From the IMG/VR virus record IMGVR_UViG_3300000230_000008, positions 24,482 to 50,059 of that record: DNA of 25,578 nt; one strand, written 5' to 3'. Shown here one piece after another: positions 1 through 7,201 of this stretch. A program made the position numbers and the translations under genes. Each line of letters opens with the position of its first letter. Positions within the stretch are counted from its first letter, which is position 1. The notes under the pieces were generated by a model. It worked only from the letters and a program-made list of their open reading frames with translations, was not told the origin of the DNA and searched no databases. This DNA is from a virus.

Positions 1-633
1 TGGAAAAGAAAAGTTCTTAATGACGAGGTACTTTTTGCTGCAAACTATATGCTTTCACTTGTTTCTGATGATGAAAAACCTTTTCCTAGGATGAATAATG
101 TAGGAAACTACAATAGGGGCTATTTTGCCGAAGCTGATGAAGTGCTTGCTCATATTGATGCTAAGTACGCAGGAGAAGATACTTGCGCTTTGACCATAGG
201 CTCTCACAACTGGGAGACAAACCATACCATTGTGTATGGAAGGTTATGGAAGATGTCTATTGACCAGAATTATATAGAACTGGCAGAGGTGATGGAGCAA
301 TGTGAAGTTGATAAATTGTTTATAGAGACAAATACCGACAAAGGATTGATGGGGGACAGGTTTAGAGGGCTTGGTTTTGAGGTTGAAAGCTATCATGAGA
401 GCCTCAATAAACATATTAAAATAGTTAGCACAATAAGGCCGTTCTGGAGAGAAGGTCAATCCGAAGATTTCCCTTCTGTTCAATTTGTTGAAGAAACGGA
501 CCCCGAATACCTGCTCCAAATACATAATTATAAAAAGGGAGTAAGAAAAGATGATGCTCCTGATAGTTTAGCTAGTTTGATATTGCGGTCTAAATTTGAA
601 ACCATGCCTATAAGCATAAGCTGGGTGGGCTAA
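1..633 (+). CDS. terL: Terminase large subunit, C-terminal nuclease part (5' end outside window)
   Basis: The frame is open from base 1 with no stop, so the gene starts upstream and only about 210 C-terminal residues are seen. They look like the RNase H-fold nuclease that cuts concatemeric phage DNA during packaging. Three acidic clusters stand in the family order: the Asp of AHIDAKYAGED (Asp codon at 157-159), the Glu of LFIETN (codon 325-327), and the Asp pair of KDDAPDSLA (about 550-564). The IDxxYxGxDxxAL pattern and the DDAPDSLAS ending are typical of terminase nuclease domains. The ATPase half is missing. An internal Met at 49 could be mistaken for the start, but the reading continues upstream. 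The stop overlaps the next start (TAATG). Family assignment is confident; the subfamily is not determined. Confidence 0.88.
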   Translation, partial: WKRKVLNDEVLFAANYMLSLVSDDEKPFPRMNNVGNYNRGYFAEADEVLAHIDAKYAGEDTCALTIGSHNWETNHTIVYGRLWKMSIDQNYIELAEVMEQCEVDKLFIETNTDKGLMGDRFRGLGFEVESYHESLNKHIKIVSTIRPFWREGQSEDFPSVQFVEETDPEYLLQIHNYKKGVRKDDAPDSLASLILRSKFETMPISISWVG

Positions 634-893
634 TGGTGGGGAGAAAAGTAAATTGCGGAGGGCACTGGACATTAACTTCGGCAGAGTGCTGGTTATTTGA
701 CGACTGCAAGACATGCCTGAATGAGAAGTATTGCAAAGGCTCTGCGAGTCGAGACGGAGTGCCCACGATAAAAATAGTTGTAGATATACTTTTAGGGCTA
801 TGTGGGGAACCTCCTGAAAAATTAATAATTGAAGCCAAAGAGGCTAGATTGAATGATAAAGTTTTAGATTTCTTGAAAAAAACCAATAAGTAG
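633..893 (+). CDS. Small Cys-rich hypothetical protein
   Basis: This 86-residue protein is not recognised. Its start overlaps the terminase stop by one base (TAATG), which suggests translational coupling. Five Cys lie in the first 34 residues (8, 19, 25, 28, 34), including a CxxC, together with a His at 11. This could be a small metal-binding or disulfide-bonded unit. The C-terminal half is a Lys/Glu-rich predicted helix. A gene between terminase and portal often encodes a small packaging or head-assembly accessory protein, but nothing in the sequence proves that here. A promoter-like element for the portal gene lies in its last codons. Confidence 0.6.
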   Translation: MVGRKVNCGGHWTLTSAECWLFDDCKTCLNEKYCKGSASRDGVPTIKIVVDILLGLCGEPPEKLIIEAKEARLNDKVLDFLKKTNK

Positions 894-901
894 GTTATTA
901 T
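873..901 (+). promoter_or_regulatory. Promoter upstream of portal gene
   Basis: TTGAAA at 873-878 and TATTAT at 896-901 are separated by exactly 17 bases, ending 18 bases before the portal start. The -35 box lies inside the end of the upstream gene. The same arrangement recurs before three other genes in the window, which raises confidence. Confidence 0.55.
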
Positions 902-919
902 TTTCTTGGAGGGTTTCTC

Positions 920-2233
920 ATGGTATTTCGAAATGTTTTAAATAATCTGGGCTTTGGCGGAAGCAGCGAGGAATCATCTGTTGACGTGACTATAAAAGAT
1001 GGTGAGATTGTAGGCAATCCTTATTTAGGGTTGTCTGGGACTAAAACATCATTATCATCGGCAGAGCTTGGGCTTGCTTACGATAAAATTTCCTGCATAG
1101 GCACAAGTATTGACAGAATTTCTGAAAATATGAGAACTATTGAACCTGTTTTTTGGGACGATAAAAATAGGGAAGCGATAGAATACCCTGTCGACTTAAA
1201 GCTTATTGCTTTTAGAAAAAGACTTGAAAATCCTAATTCATTGGACAACAGGAGAAGCTTTATAAGCAAGAGTGTTAAGAGTTACAACCTTTTTGGGGTT
1301 GTTTACTATCTTTTCAATTTGGGGTCAAAGAACGAAATAATCTCAATAAAAATAATAGATTACCCTCTCGTAACCCCTAGCGTCGACATCTCTGTCAATA
1401 ATATTTCCTACTATACAATCAATAATTCAGTGTACGAAGGTGAGTATGTTTTTGATGGCAGATATTATTCTCATAAAACTAATAAAAAACAAATATTGGC
1501 TCCATATATTAATTCTCACCCAGACTATTCGCATCTTTCGTCGTCACCAGTGCAAGGGGCTGGCATAGAGGTTCTAATGTATTGGTATGGCTGTTATCAT
1601 AACAAAAGTTTGCTTGAGAACGGAGCAAGACCTTCTCTTGTGTTTATGATAAAGCAAACCTTAAAGGCAAAATTTAAAAAAGTCCTTGAAGATAGCATTA
1701 GAGTTAGGCATTCTGGAGCAGGCAATGCTGGCAGAGCTATAATCTTCGACGGAGCTGCTGATAAAGACGTTAAGCAACTCTCCCAAAATAATAAAGATAT
1801 GGAATTTAGCACAATGGTCTCCGAAGCCAAAGAATCGGTATTCGAAAGGCTTGGCACCAACTGGATTTTGAGTAAAAAAGTTCAGAGTAAAGATTTCTCA
1901 AGAGCTATGGAAATGTTCTATGACATGACGGTTTGTCCTATGTTCCAAGGTTTTTATAACCATATATTTGATTTTTATAAGAACTTTAATGGTAATTATA
2001 GCCATTTGAGTATATTTTATCTTGAGCAGGACATTCCTGCATTAAGAGGCAGATTTCTAAGTATGATGAAAGATCTTCCTAGTCTACAGATTTTCACAGT
2101 AGCCGAGAGAAGAAAAATGTATAATTACAAGCCTTTAGGGGATGAAAGAGATAACGAATTGGTCGTTCAAACAGTCAAAGTAACACAGACTGGAGCAAGT
2201 GGAACAAACGATACAGGGTTTACTGGAAGTTAA
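920..2233 (+). CDS. Phage portal protein
   Basis: This 437-residue protein sits between terminase and the prohead protease, the standard portal position in HK97-type phages. Portals form the dodecameric ring at one capsid vertex through which DNA enters and to which the tail attaches. The N-terminal third shows the usual portal pattern: a helix with conserved small residues (about 47-70, AYDKISCIGTSIDRISENM), then a stretch describing segments of short peptide coordinates (LENPNSLDNRRSF, YNLFGVVYYLF). The length fits HK97-like portals. GGAGGG at 907-912 is a strong ribosome site for the ATG. The last 20 or so residues are Thr/Gly-rich and probably disordered. The call rests on pattern plus position. 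Confidence 0.82.
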   Translation: MVFRNVLNNLGFGGSSEESSVDVTIKDGEIVGNPYLGLSGTKTSLSSAELGLAYDKISCIGTSIDRISENMRTIEPVFWDDKNREAIEYPVDLKLIAFRKRLENPNSLDNRRSFISKSVKSYNLFGVVYYLFNLGSKNEIISIKIIDYPLVTPSVDISVNNISYYTINNSVYEGEYVFDGRYYSHKTNKKQILAPYINSHPDYSHLSSSPVQGAGIEVLMYWYGCYHNKSLLENGARPSLVFMIKQTLKAKFKKVLEDSIRVRHSGAGNAGRAIIFDGAADKDVKQLSQNNKDMEFSTMVSEAKESVFERLGTNWILSKKVQSKDFSRAMEMFYDMTVCPMFQGFYNHIFDFYKNFNGNYSHLSIFYLEQDIPALRGRFLSMMKDLPSLQIFTVAERRKMYNYKPLGDERDNELVVQTVKVTQTGASGTNDTGFTGS

Positions 2234-2237
2234 AAAG

Positions 2238-2266
2238 TTGCAAAGAATATAAACATATTATATGAT
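2238..2266 (+). promoter_or_regulatory. Promoter upstream of prohead protease
   Basis: TTGCAA (2238-2243), 17 bases, TATGAT (2261-2266), in the 54-base gap after the portal gene and ending 21 bases before the protease GTG start. The gap resembles the one before the tail tube gene, where GTTGCAA follows directly after the stop codon. Confidence 0.55.
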
Positions 2267-2287
2267 TATGACAAAAGGAGTTCCGAA

Positions 2288-2878
2288 GTGGGCAAACAAA
2301 GCAAACGTATATTTTTTAAATTAGAAAAAGTCAATGAATCCGAGGTTAAACTTGAATTTGACTTTGATCGTGATGACGAAAAAAATATATACATTATGGG
2401 CATTGCGAGCACTCCTGATAAAAATAGCGCAGGCTTTATCGTTGAAAACCAAGCATTGATAGAATCTTGGGAAGAGTGCAAAAGAAGCGGAGACAATATA
2501 GCCGTTTATGAAAAACATAGCACTCCAGTTGGCAAGGTTATTGGGTGTCAAGAACTCAATGATAAAATCTTGGTAATTCTTGAAATACCTAAAAATGGTA
2601 ACGAAAGACTTATCTCTGTTTACGAACAAGGCATTTATGTTGGACTTTCCATCGGTGGATGGACTCTTGACGGAAGCTGGGACGAAGATGATATATTTCA
2701 TGTAACAGAGTTCGAATGGTACGAGGTATCATTAACCGATATACCTTCAAACGAAAACGCTTTGTTGCTTGAGTACGCAAACGATAAGAGAATAAAACCA
2801 ATAAGCAAAAATACTGAATCCGAGATGGCTCAAATATTTTTACAAAAAGTTATAGATAATGTAAAGGGGATTAACTAA
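2288..2878 (+). CDS. Prohead maturation protease (XkdF/S78-like)
   Basis: This 196-residue protein lies directly before the major capsid gene. It starts at GTG, chosen because AAAAGGAG at 2273-2280 stands seven bases before it. It resembles phage serine proteases of the XkdF/S78 type, which cleave the capsid scaffold during head maturation. Supporting pattern: an N-terminal beta segment (IYIMGIASTPDKN, 34-46), a candidate His77 in YEKHSTPVG, a candidate catalytic Ser121 in the GLSIGG motif (119-124), and Glu146 in the family-typical WYEVSLTDIPSNENA ending. The core ends near residue 160, and the tail carries basic residues. The stop overlaps the capsid start (TAATG), so the two are likely co-translated. 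The catalytic residues are inferred by pattern only. Confidence 0.8.
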   Translation: MGKQSKRIFFKLEKVNESEVKLEFDFDRDDEKNIYIMGIASTPDKNSAGFIVENQALIESWEECKRSGDNIAVYEKHSTPVGKVIGCQELNDKILVILEIPKNGNERLISVYEQGIYVGLSIGGWTLDGSWDEDDIFHVTEFEWYEVSLTDIPSNENALLLEYANDKRIKPISKNTESEMAQIFLQKVIDNVKGIN

Positions 2879-4236
2879 TGAACACTAAAAAAAGATTATT
2901 CAAGGTGCAACTTGAAGGTAAAACCGCAGAGGAAATATTGAAAGAAGGAGCTGACAAATTGTCCGCATCTTTTGATGTTAAACTCGAAGAAAAAACATCT
3001 AAAGCAAAAGGCGAAGCGCTAGAAGCTGCTAAAGTTGAACTCGAAACTGCTGTTTCAGCTGTTAAAGTTGAACTTCAATCTTCTTTTGAAGAGCAATTAA
3101 CTGCTCATAAACAAGAAATCATTGAGCTTCAAAAAGTTGTAAGCAAAAATTCAAATAGCGATATGACTGAGATTGAAAAAATCCAGCTCCAACGCTTGAA
3201 TGCTTGCCAAAAAGATGGGGAAGCTCCAGTTTCTCTTGAAGCGTTCCGTAAGTACCACGATGACTTGACTAGCCAAACTAGAAGAATCATGAGTGGAGAA
3301 AACGTTCAGCTTGATGCAACAATCGCTGGCTATGCTGGTTATGACGATGCTAAAGGTGGAGCTTTGATCGTACCTGAAGTTGATAAAAACATTCGTCAAG
3401 ATTTCGTAGACCATGATATGGGCTTATTCAACATGATAACTTTTGAGCCTGCTATGAGCAGAACTAAAAAAGTTATTGTTGATACTATCGAGCCTGATGA
3501 AAACACTAAAGCCGTTAAAGAGTCTTTGAATGCAATCAATTACACTTTGGCTGATGGTGGTTTCGTTGAGGCTACTGTTAACTTGAAAGATTATGATACT
3601 CCTGCTAGAGTTACTTTCGATATGATTGAAGATTCTGCATTTAGAGTTGAATCTTATGTTAATGGCAAATTGGTTCAAGGTAGCAAATTGGCTGTAGCTA
3701 AAGATTTGTTCATCGGTAACGGTGCTCAAGGCATTAAAGGCTTAATCCACTACCCGCAAGGTAGTGGATACGGTAAAGTTGGAATTGCTAACGTAGCTAC
3801 AACAGGAACTGTTACAATGGACGACATTATGAAGCTTTGTATCGCCAATAAAAACAAAGGTGTTTTGGTAATCGACAAGGCTACTTGGAGTACCGCTATC
3901 ACTGAGAAATCAGCGACTGATGGAAAATACTTGTTCGAGCTTGGTGCTGTAGGCAGAGGTCAAGGTTCACAACCTTTCCATGTTGATGCTTATGTTCCTT
4001 TCTTGAATGTTCCTGTTGTATTTGATGACGGTTTCACGTTGGACGAAGTTGTTGCAGCTGATATAGTTGCTGCTATTCTTCCTCCGTCTGCTTTTGCTGG
4101 ATACAAAAAGCCAGTAGGCAGATTCTCAATTAAACCAGAGCATAAATATAAAGATATGCTTTTAACAGAGCGTTACGATGCCGTATTAGCTCAGTTCAAG
4201 TATGTCAGAGTTCTATTGGGCACAAAATCTGCTTAA
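2878..4236 (+). CDS. Major capsid protein, HK97 fold with N-terminal delta domain
   Basis: This 452-residue protein follows portal and protease in the canonical order. Residues 1 to about 95 are Lys/Glu/Ala-rich and predicted coiled coil (KVELETAVSAVKVELQ), fitting the scaffold-like delta domain that the upstream protease removes. From about residue 140 the sequence fits the HK97 shell fold: FVDHDMGLFNMITFEP for the start of the shell domain, a central VESYVNGKLVQGSKLAVAKDLFIGNGAQGIKGLIH spine-helix and loop region, and a beta-rich C-terminus ending in MLLTERYDAVLAQFKYVRVLL. Codon use is more regular than in neighbouring genes (many GCT, GTT, AAA), as expected for a highly expressed protein. 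A 10-bp hairpin lies just behind the stop. Confidence 0.88.
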   Translation: MNTKKRLFKVQLEGKTAEEILKEGADKLSASFDVKLEEKTSKAKGEALEAAKVELETAVSAVKVELQSSFEEQLTAHKQEIIELQKVVSKNSNSDMTEIEKIQLQRLNACQKDGEAPVSLEAFRKYHDDLTSQTRRIMSGENVQLDATIAGYAGYDDAKGGALIVPEVDKNIRQDFVDHDMGLFNMITFEPAMSRTKKVIVDTIEPDENTKAVKESLNAINYTLADGGFVEATVNLKDYDTPARVTFDMIEDSAFRVESYVNGKLVQGSKLAVAKDLFIGNGAQGIKGLIHYPQGSGYGKVGIANVATTGTVTMDDIMKLCIANKNKGVLVIDKATWSTAITEKSATDGKYLFELGAVGRGQGSQPFHVDAYVPFLNVPVVFDDGFTLDEVVAADIVAAILPPSAFAGYKKPVGRFSIKPEHKYKDMLLTERYDAVLAQFKYVRVLLGTKSA

Positions 4237-4248
4237 TTTGGGGAGATA

Positions 4249-4276
4249 AGATAGGGGGTTGAAAAATCCCCTATTT
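4249..4276 (+). other. Hairpin behind major capsid gene
   Basis: ATAGGGG (4251-4257) pairs with CCCCTAT (4268-4274). One further G-T pair inside and a G-T plus an A-T pair outside give about ten base pairs around an eight-base A-rich loop. It begins 13 bases after the capsid stop. No U-run follows on either strand, so it does not look like a complete intrinsic terminator. An mRNA 3'-end stabiliser or weak attenuator is more likely (inference). Confidence 0.55.
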
Positions 4277-4292
4277 ATAAAAAAGAAAAAAA

Positions 4293-4301
4293 TGTTATTA
4301 T
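4293..4301 (+). promoter_or_regulatory. Extended -10 promoter before 4326 gene
   Basis: TGTTATTAT is a TGn-extended -10 element ending 24 bases before the ATG. No good -35 box stands 16-18 bases upstream. It follows the capsid hairpin in an A-rich stretch, consistent with a fresh transcript starting after the capsid gene. Confidence 0.45.
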
Positions 4302-4325
4302 ATAAATTGCTGAAGGAGGCAAAAA

Positions 4326-4685
4326 ATGAACACATTGATAGATAAATTAAAAGTTGCAGGGGCTACAAATATTGCTACTGTTGGCTTTAAAACATTGCTA
4401 ATCTTGCTAGTTAATGCAGCTTCTGGCTCAATTAACTACGAAGGTACTGCTGCTGAGGCTGCCGCTTTAAAAGCTGCCATTACAGTAAATATTGCTGATA
4501 ATTCATCAGGAACAGGTGCTGCAGCTATTAACGCTGAGTATGTAGAAGTAAGAACTCAAGCTGGGACTAAAAATGCTTTCTTGGAAGTTGTTTTGAATGA
4601 GAACTATGTCTCTTCAATCACGTTCCCAAGCGGAGTAACTGCTGTAGCAAGGTTTTTGACTTCACCGTCAAATTCTCAAGTTTAA
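4326..4685 (+). CDS. Hypothetical Ala-rich protein, possible head decoration protein
   Basis: This 119-residue protein directly follows the major capsid gene and has a strong AAGGAGG ribosome site at 4313-4319. It is not recognised. The N-terminus (LIDKLKVAGATNIATVGFKTLL) is a possible helix. The middle is rich in Ala, Ser and Gly, and the end is beta-like with Val and Thr (FLEVVLNENYVSSITF, GVTAVARFL). Capsid-stabilising and head-fibre proteins are often encoded here, but no diagnostic motif is seen, so that role is positional inference. It has its own promoter-like element. Confidence 0.6.
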   Translation: MNTLIDKLKVAGATNIATVGFKTLLILLVNAASGSINYEGTAAEAAALKAAITVNIADNSSGTGAAAINAEYVEVRTQAGTKNAFLEVVLNENYVSSITFPSGVTAVARFLTSPSNSQV

Positions 4686-4709
4686 TTAATAATTGAAGCG
4701 AGGTAAATT

Positions 4710-4994
4710 ATGACAGTAGTAACCTTAAGTCAAGATTGTCCATTCGTTACTGTTGACGGGCAAAGACAGTATGGCAAAAAAGGTCAGAGAGTTGATATTA
4801 GACCATCATATCTTGATCTAATCAGAGGCAAATATGTTGAAAATATAGCTGAGGAAGAAATCCAAGAGGAAGAAATCCAAGAGGAAGAAATCCAAAAGGA
4901 AGAAATCCAAGAGGAAGAAATCCAAGAGGAAGAAATCCAAGAGGAAGAAATCCAAGAGGAAGCTCCTAAGAAAAATAAAAATAACCGCAAATAG
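4710..4994 (+). CDS. Small acidic protein with tandem EEEIQ repeats
   Basis: This 94-residue protein has two parts. Residues 1 to about 47 form a compact beta-like N-terminus (VTLSQDCPFVTVDGQRQYGKKGQRVDI). A very acidic tail of seven five-residue units follows, EEEIQ with one KEEIQ, then a basic Lys/Asn end. The repeat is also perfect at DNA level, so it is recent or kept uniform by slippage. The ribosome site is GCGAGGT. Unknown function; between the capsid and connector genes it is most likely a small virion or head-completion protein. The repeat is probably helical, with Ile every fifth residue. A strong terminator follows the stop. Confidence 0.6.
   Translation: MTVVTLSQDCPFVTVDGQRQYGKKGQRVDIRPSYLDLIRGKYVENIAEEEIQEEEIQEEEIQKEEIQEEEIQEEEIQEEEIQEEAPKKNKNNRK
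4851..4955 (+). repeat. Seven 15-bp tandem repeats inside a gene
   Basis: Seven consecutive copies of GAGGAAGAAATCCAA; the fourth (4896-4910) begins AAG instead of GAG, and a partial copy continues to about 4962. The unit is a multiple of three, so copy-number change lengthens or shortens the EEEIQ tail without breaking the frame. Confidence 0.95.
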
Positions 4995-5019
4995 AAGTCT
5001 AAATTTCATTTTTGTATCT

Positions 5020-5053
5020 AAAACCCTGTTCATGCAGGGTTTTCTTTCTTTTT
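5020..5053 (+). terminator. Intrinsic terminator after head genes
   Basis: AAAACCCTG (5020-5028) pairs perfectly with CAGGGTTTT (5035-5043) around the loop TTCATG, followed by the T-rich run CTTTCTTTTT. A complete 9-bp rho-independent terminator 26 bases behind the 4710 gene. A new promoter begins in its T-run. Confidence 0.9.
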
Positions 5054-5081
5054 GGAATTTTAATCAAAAACATGTTATAAT
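5052..5081 (+). promoter_or_regulatory. Promoter directly after terminator
   Basis: TTGGAA (5052-5057), 18 bases, TATAAT (5076-5081), with TGT at 5073-5075 giving an extended -10. It ends 25 bases before the connector ATG at 5107 and restarts transcription after the terminator at 5020-5053. Confidence 0.7.
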
Positions 5082-5106
5082 TTCATTAAAGAACTTTGGA
5101 GGGCTT

Positions 5107-5805
5107 ATGAACTCGCTAGCAAGGGTTAAATTATCAAATAGGTATGATTTAGTGCGGGATGACCTAACACAACCCACGGGGTCAGCTCCGATAACTAATA
5201 TTGATGGCACTACAATTTTGCTCTTAGATAACGGCACGAGTTGGCAATATACCGATTCAGAATGGGAGCAGATAGAACTACAAGAAGATACTACTATAGT
5301 GAATAGTATATTTCCATTTCTGGCTTCAGTCTGTGACTCAATAGATAATTATTTTACTACTGACGATTTTTCAGTTTTATATGAAGGAGTTACCCTTTCA
5401 TGGCAAGATGGAATAGCCACTATTTCGGGACTTGTTGACCCTCCATTGGTTAAAGTCGGGGACTATGCTTTAATAGAAACTTACACTTCTGAATATTTGA
5501 CAAAAATAACAGCGAAATCAAGCACAAGCATATCTTTTGATAATACCACGGGAGAAAATGTCAGGATAACAGGCGAGGCTGAAAATGTAGCCGTATCTCT
5601 TGTGTCTTTTCCTTCTAATTTTCTAAATGCTGCCCTTGATATGTTGGGCTATAATATGTTCAGCAGGGAAGCTAAGGAAAAAAGACAAGAACGTCTTGGC
5701 AACTACACATACACTAATTTTGAGCCTGTACAATATTATGGTTCAAGTAATTATCCTAAAGATATTGAAAACATAGTAAAGTCTTACGAAATAATATTAT
5801 TATAA
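5107..5805 (+). CDS. Head-tail connector (adaptor), gp6/YqbG-like
   Basis: This 232-residue protein is probably the adaptor ring that binds under the portal. The start is 5107 because GGAGGG lies at 5098-5103; an in-frame ATG at 5032 falls inside the terminator hairpin and is rejected. Residues about 60-90 (TTIVNSIFPFLASVCDSIDNYFTTDDF) resemble the first helix of gp6-type connectors. The C-terminal part (AALDMLGYNMFSREAKEKRQERLGNYTYT) resembles the closing helix and the SErlGdYs-type motif of that family. Between them lies a beta-rich insert of roughly 85 residues (about 95-180), making the protein longer than classic gp6. The N-terminal 60 residues also contain beta-like repeats of unknown role. 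Family assignment is by pattern and position. Confidence 0.55.
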   Translation: MNSLARVKLSNRYDLVRDDLTQPTGSAPITNIDGTTILLLDNGTSWQYTDSEWEQIELQEDTTIVNSIFPFLASVCDSIDNYFTTDDFSVLYEGVTLSWQDGIATISGLVDPPLVKVGDYALIETYTSEYLTKITAKSSTSISFDNTTGENVRITGEAENVAVSLVSFPSNFLNAALDMLGYNMFSREAKEKRQERLGNYTYTNFEPVQYYGSSNYPKDIENIVKSYEIILL

Positions 5806-5817
5806 AGGTGGTAAAAG

Positions 5818-6354
5818 ATGGTTAAAGAGAAAATTTCCCTAGAAAAGAATAGCGAGCCAGAAATCGTAAAAGAAGATTTGGCAATATTAAAACTTAAAGA
5901 TTATAAGGTTGAGCATTACCTGAATGCTGTGCTTGATTTATCAGAGCATGTTGATAATGTTTATTTTAAAGCTCCGTTCCAAAGATGCCCAGGGTGTCAT
6001 AAAAGCGGAAGTGCTGTAATGGCACATTTCGGACAAGGTGGCAGTAACAAGATAGGAAATCTAAAAGGGTTTGATGCTACTATTGGAGATGTTATCGGGT
6101 GGAGTTCCTCAAGTTACAACGGTATATCTATTGTAAAGTCAAAAGACAATGGTGTTTTTATGCTTGAGTCTGAGCATTTCTCTTTGGACAGAAAAGAACC
6201 TGCTGTGATTGAAAAGCTTCTTATTCCTGAGAAATTTGTCCCTATTTTGACCCAAATGGCTATTTATTTGGCTAATGCTAAAAAATACAAAAAAACAGAT
6301 CTAGTAAAAATTGGACAAAGGGAGTACCCAAGTGTTATTGCAGAACAATTATAG
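5818..6354 (+). CDS. Hypothetical protein with CPGC motif, connector region
   Basis: This 178-residue protein is not recognised. It starts with a charged N-terminus. It contains RCPGCHKSGS with Cys57 and Cys60, a CxxC that could bind metal, but no second Cys pair is present, so a full zinc ribbon is not visible. A Gly/Ser-rich beta-like centre follows (FDATIGDVIGWSSSSYNGISIV), then a helical C-terminus. AGGTGG ten bases upstream is a usable ribosome site. It lies between the connector and the stopper-like gene and may be a head-tail joining or virion protein; that is positional inference only. The 3' end overlaps the next gene. Confidence 0.6.
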   Translation: MVKEKISLEKNSEPEIVKEDLAILKLKDYKVEHYLNAVLDLSEHVDNVYFKAPFQRCPGCHKSGSAVMAHFGQGGSNKIGNLKGFDATIGDVIGWSSSSYNGISIVKSKDNGVFMLESEHFSLDRKEPAVIEKLLIPEKFVPILTQMAIYLANAKKYKKTDLVKIGQREYPSVIAEQL

Positions 6355-6748
6355 GACTTTAAGCCTTTGGAAAAAACCTCCTATCGACGATTACGATAGA
6401 AGGAATGACTCGTATATTTTTGTTAAAAAATTCAGAGGTCTTATCCAATATCCCATGGGGCAATACTATTCGAAAATGACTGATGTTCAAGACAAAGAGA
6501 CTTTAAGAATGTCGGGCATTTTATTTGCACCGAGATGTGTCAAGTTTGATGGTAAAAATATCGTTAGAAATGTTGACGGAAATTCCTACTCGTTTTTCTC
6601 TATAATTCCTGTAAATCAAAATATAGGGATGATCAAGGGGGTTGGTAAAGTTGACCACAACGAGTATAGAATAGAGTTTGTTAATAAAAACATAAAATAT
6701 CCTTGTGATGAACTTGGTAATGTTATTTACGAGGAGGAGACGAAATGA
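6332..6748 (+). CDS. Probable head closure (stopper) protein
   Basis: A 138-residue protein. The GTG at 6332 is preferred because AAAGGGAG stands at 6317-6324; the frame also has a TTG at 6311 with no ribosome site. It overlaps the previous gene by 23 bases. The sequence is beta-rich (FVKKFRGLIQYPMGQYY, MSGILFAPRCVKFDGKNIV, HNEYRIEFVN). This fits the small beta-barrel of head closure proteins that plug the portal-adaptor channel, and the position between adaptor and tail terminator agrees. No diagnostic motif is seen. The stop overlaps the next start (ATGA). Confidence 0.5.
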   Translation: MLLQNNYRTLSLWKKPPIDDYDRRNDSYIFVKKFRGLIQYPMGQYYSKMTDVQDKETLRMSGILFAPRCVKFDGKNIVRNVDGNSYSFFSIIPVNQNIGMIKGVGKVDHNEYRIEFVNKNIKYPCDELGNVIYEEETK

Positions 6749-7131
6749 GCCCCACCTTTAATATAGAGCTTTGGCAACAATTAAAAAGAGATTTCCTTGA
6801 CGGCAATGTGTTTTTCGGGCAAGCTCCTGAAGATACACCTGCCCCTTATTGCGTAATGTTCTCTCTAGATAGTGGCGATGATGAAAATTCAAAAACATTA
6901 TGCGGTTATACGTCTGGCGAATCGGAACTGCAATTCAATCTTTATGATTTTAATGACATGGCTATTGATGAGAAATTAGAGGAACTTTGTAGTCTTTTAA
7001 AATCTTATAGTTCTTTTGAGGTTTATTCTATCATAGGCAGGAAAAGAGGCACTGTAAAAATGGCTTCAAGTTTTAGCTCTGAGGTAGGCGCAGGATTGGC
7101 AAGATATACTTTCAAGTACCAAACCCTTTAA
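6745..7131 (+). CDS. Probable tail terminator / tail completion protein
   Basis: This 128-residue protein overlaps the upstream stop (ATGA) and has GAGGAGGAG before it. The pattern fits tail terminator proteins (lambda gpU / DUF3168-like): an N-terminal helix (LWQQLKRDFLD), a strand with PYCVMFSL, a strand SELQFNLYDFND followed by the helix AIDEKLEELCSLLKS, and a final pair of strands ending in ARYTFKYQTL. Such proteins form the ring that stops tail-tube growth and joins the head connector. The position directly before the tail tube gene supports this. Divergence in this family is high, so confidence is moderate. Confidence 0.6.
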   Translation: MSPTFNIELWQQLKRDFLDGNVFFGQAPEDTPAPYCVMFSLDSGDDENSKTLCGYTSGESELQFNLYDFNDMAIDEKLEELCSLLKSYSSFEVYSIIGRKRGTVKMASSFSSEVGAGLARYTFKYQTL

Positions 7132-7132
7132 G

Positions 7133-7161
7133 TTGCAAGAACTAAAATATTAATGTATTAT
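7133..7161 (+). promoter_or_regulatory. Promoter upstream of tail tube gene
   Basis: TTGCAA (7133-7138), 17 bases, TATTAT (7156-7161), in the 70-base gap before the tail tube gene. The -35 box begins two bases after the upstream stop, as it also nearly does at 2238. Confidence 0.6.
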
Positions 7162-7201
7162 TTAAGATATACGAGCAATTAATAAAAATGGAGGAGATAA
7201 A

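Noticed and set aside
4851-4955. CRISPR array
   Set aside because: The 15-bp units are contiguous, with no spacers, and encode a protein repeat.
4784-5033. Two minus-strand frames with repeated SSWIS or LDFFL units
   Set aside because: They are the complementary reading of the 15-bp tandem repeat in the 4710 gene, and their starts have no ribosome site.
5032-5106. Earlier ATG for the connector gene
   Set aside because: It lies within the terminator hairpin and upstream of the promoter start; the ATG at 5107 has a clear GGAGGG site.
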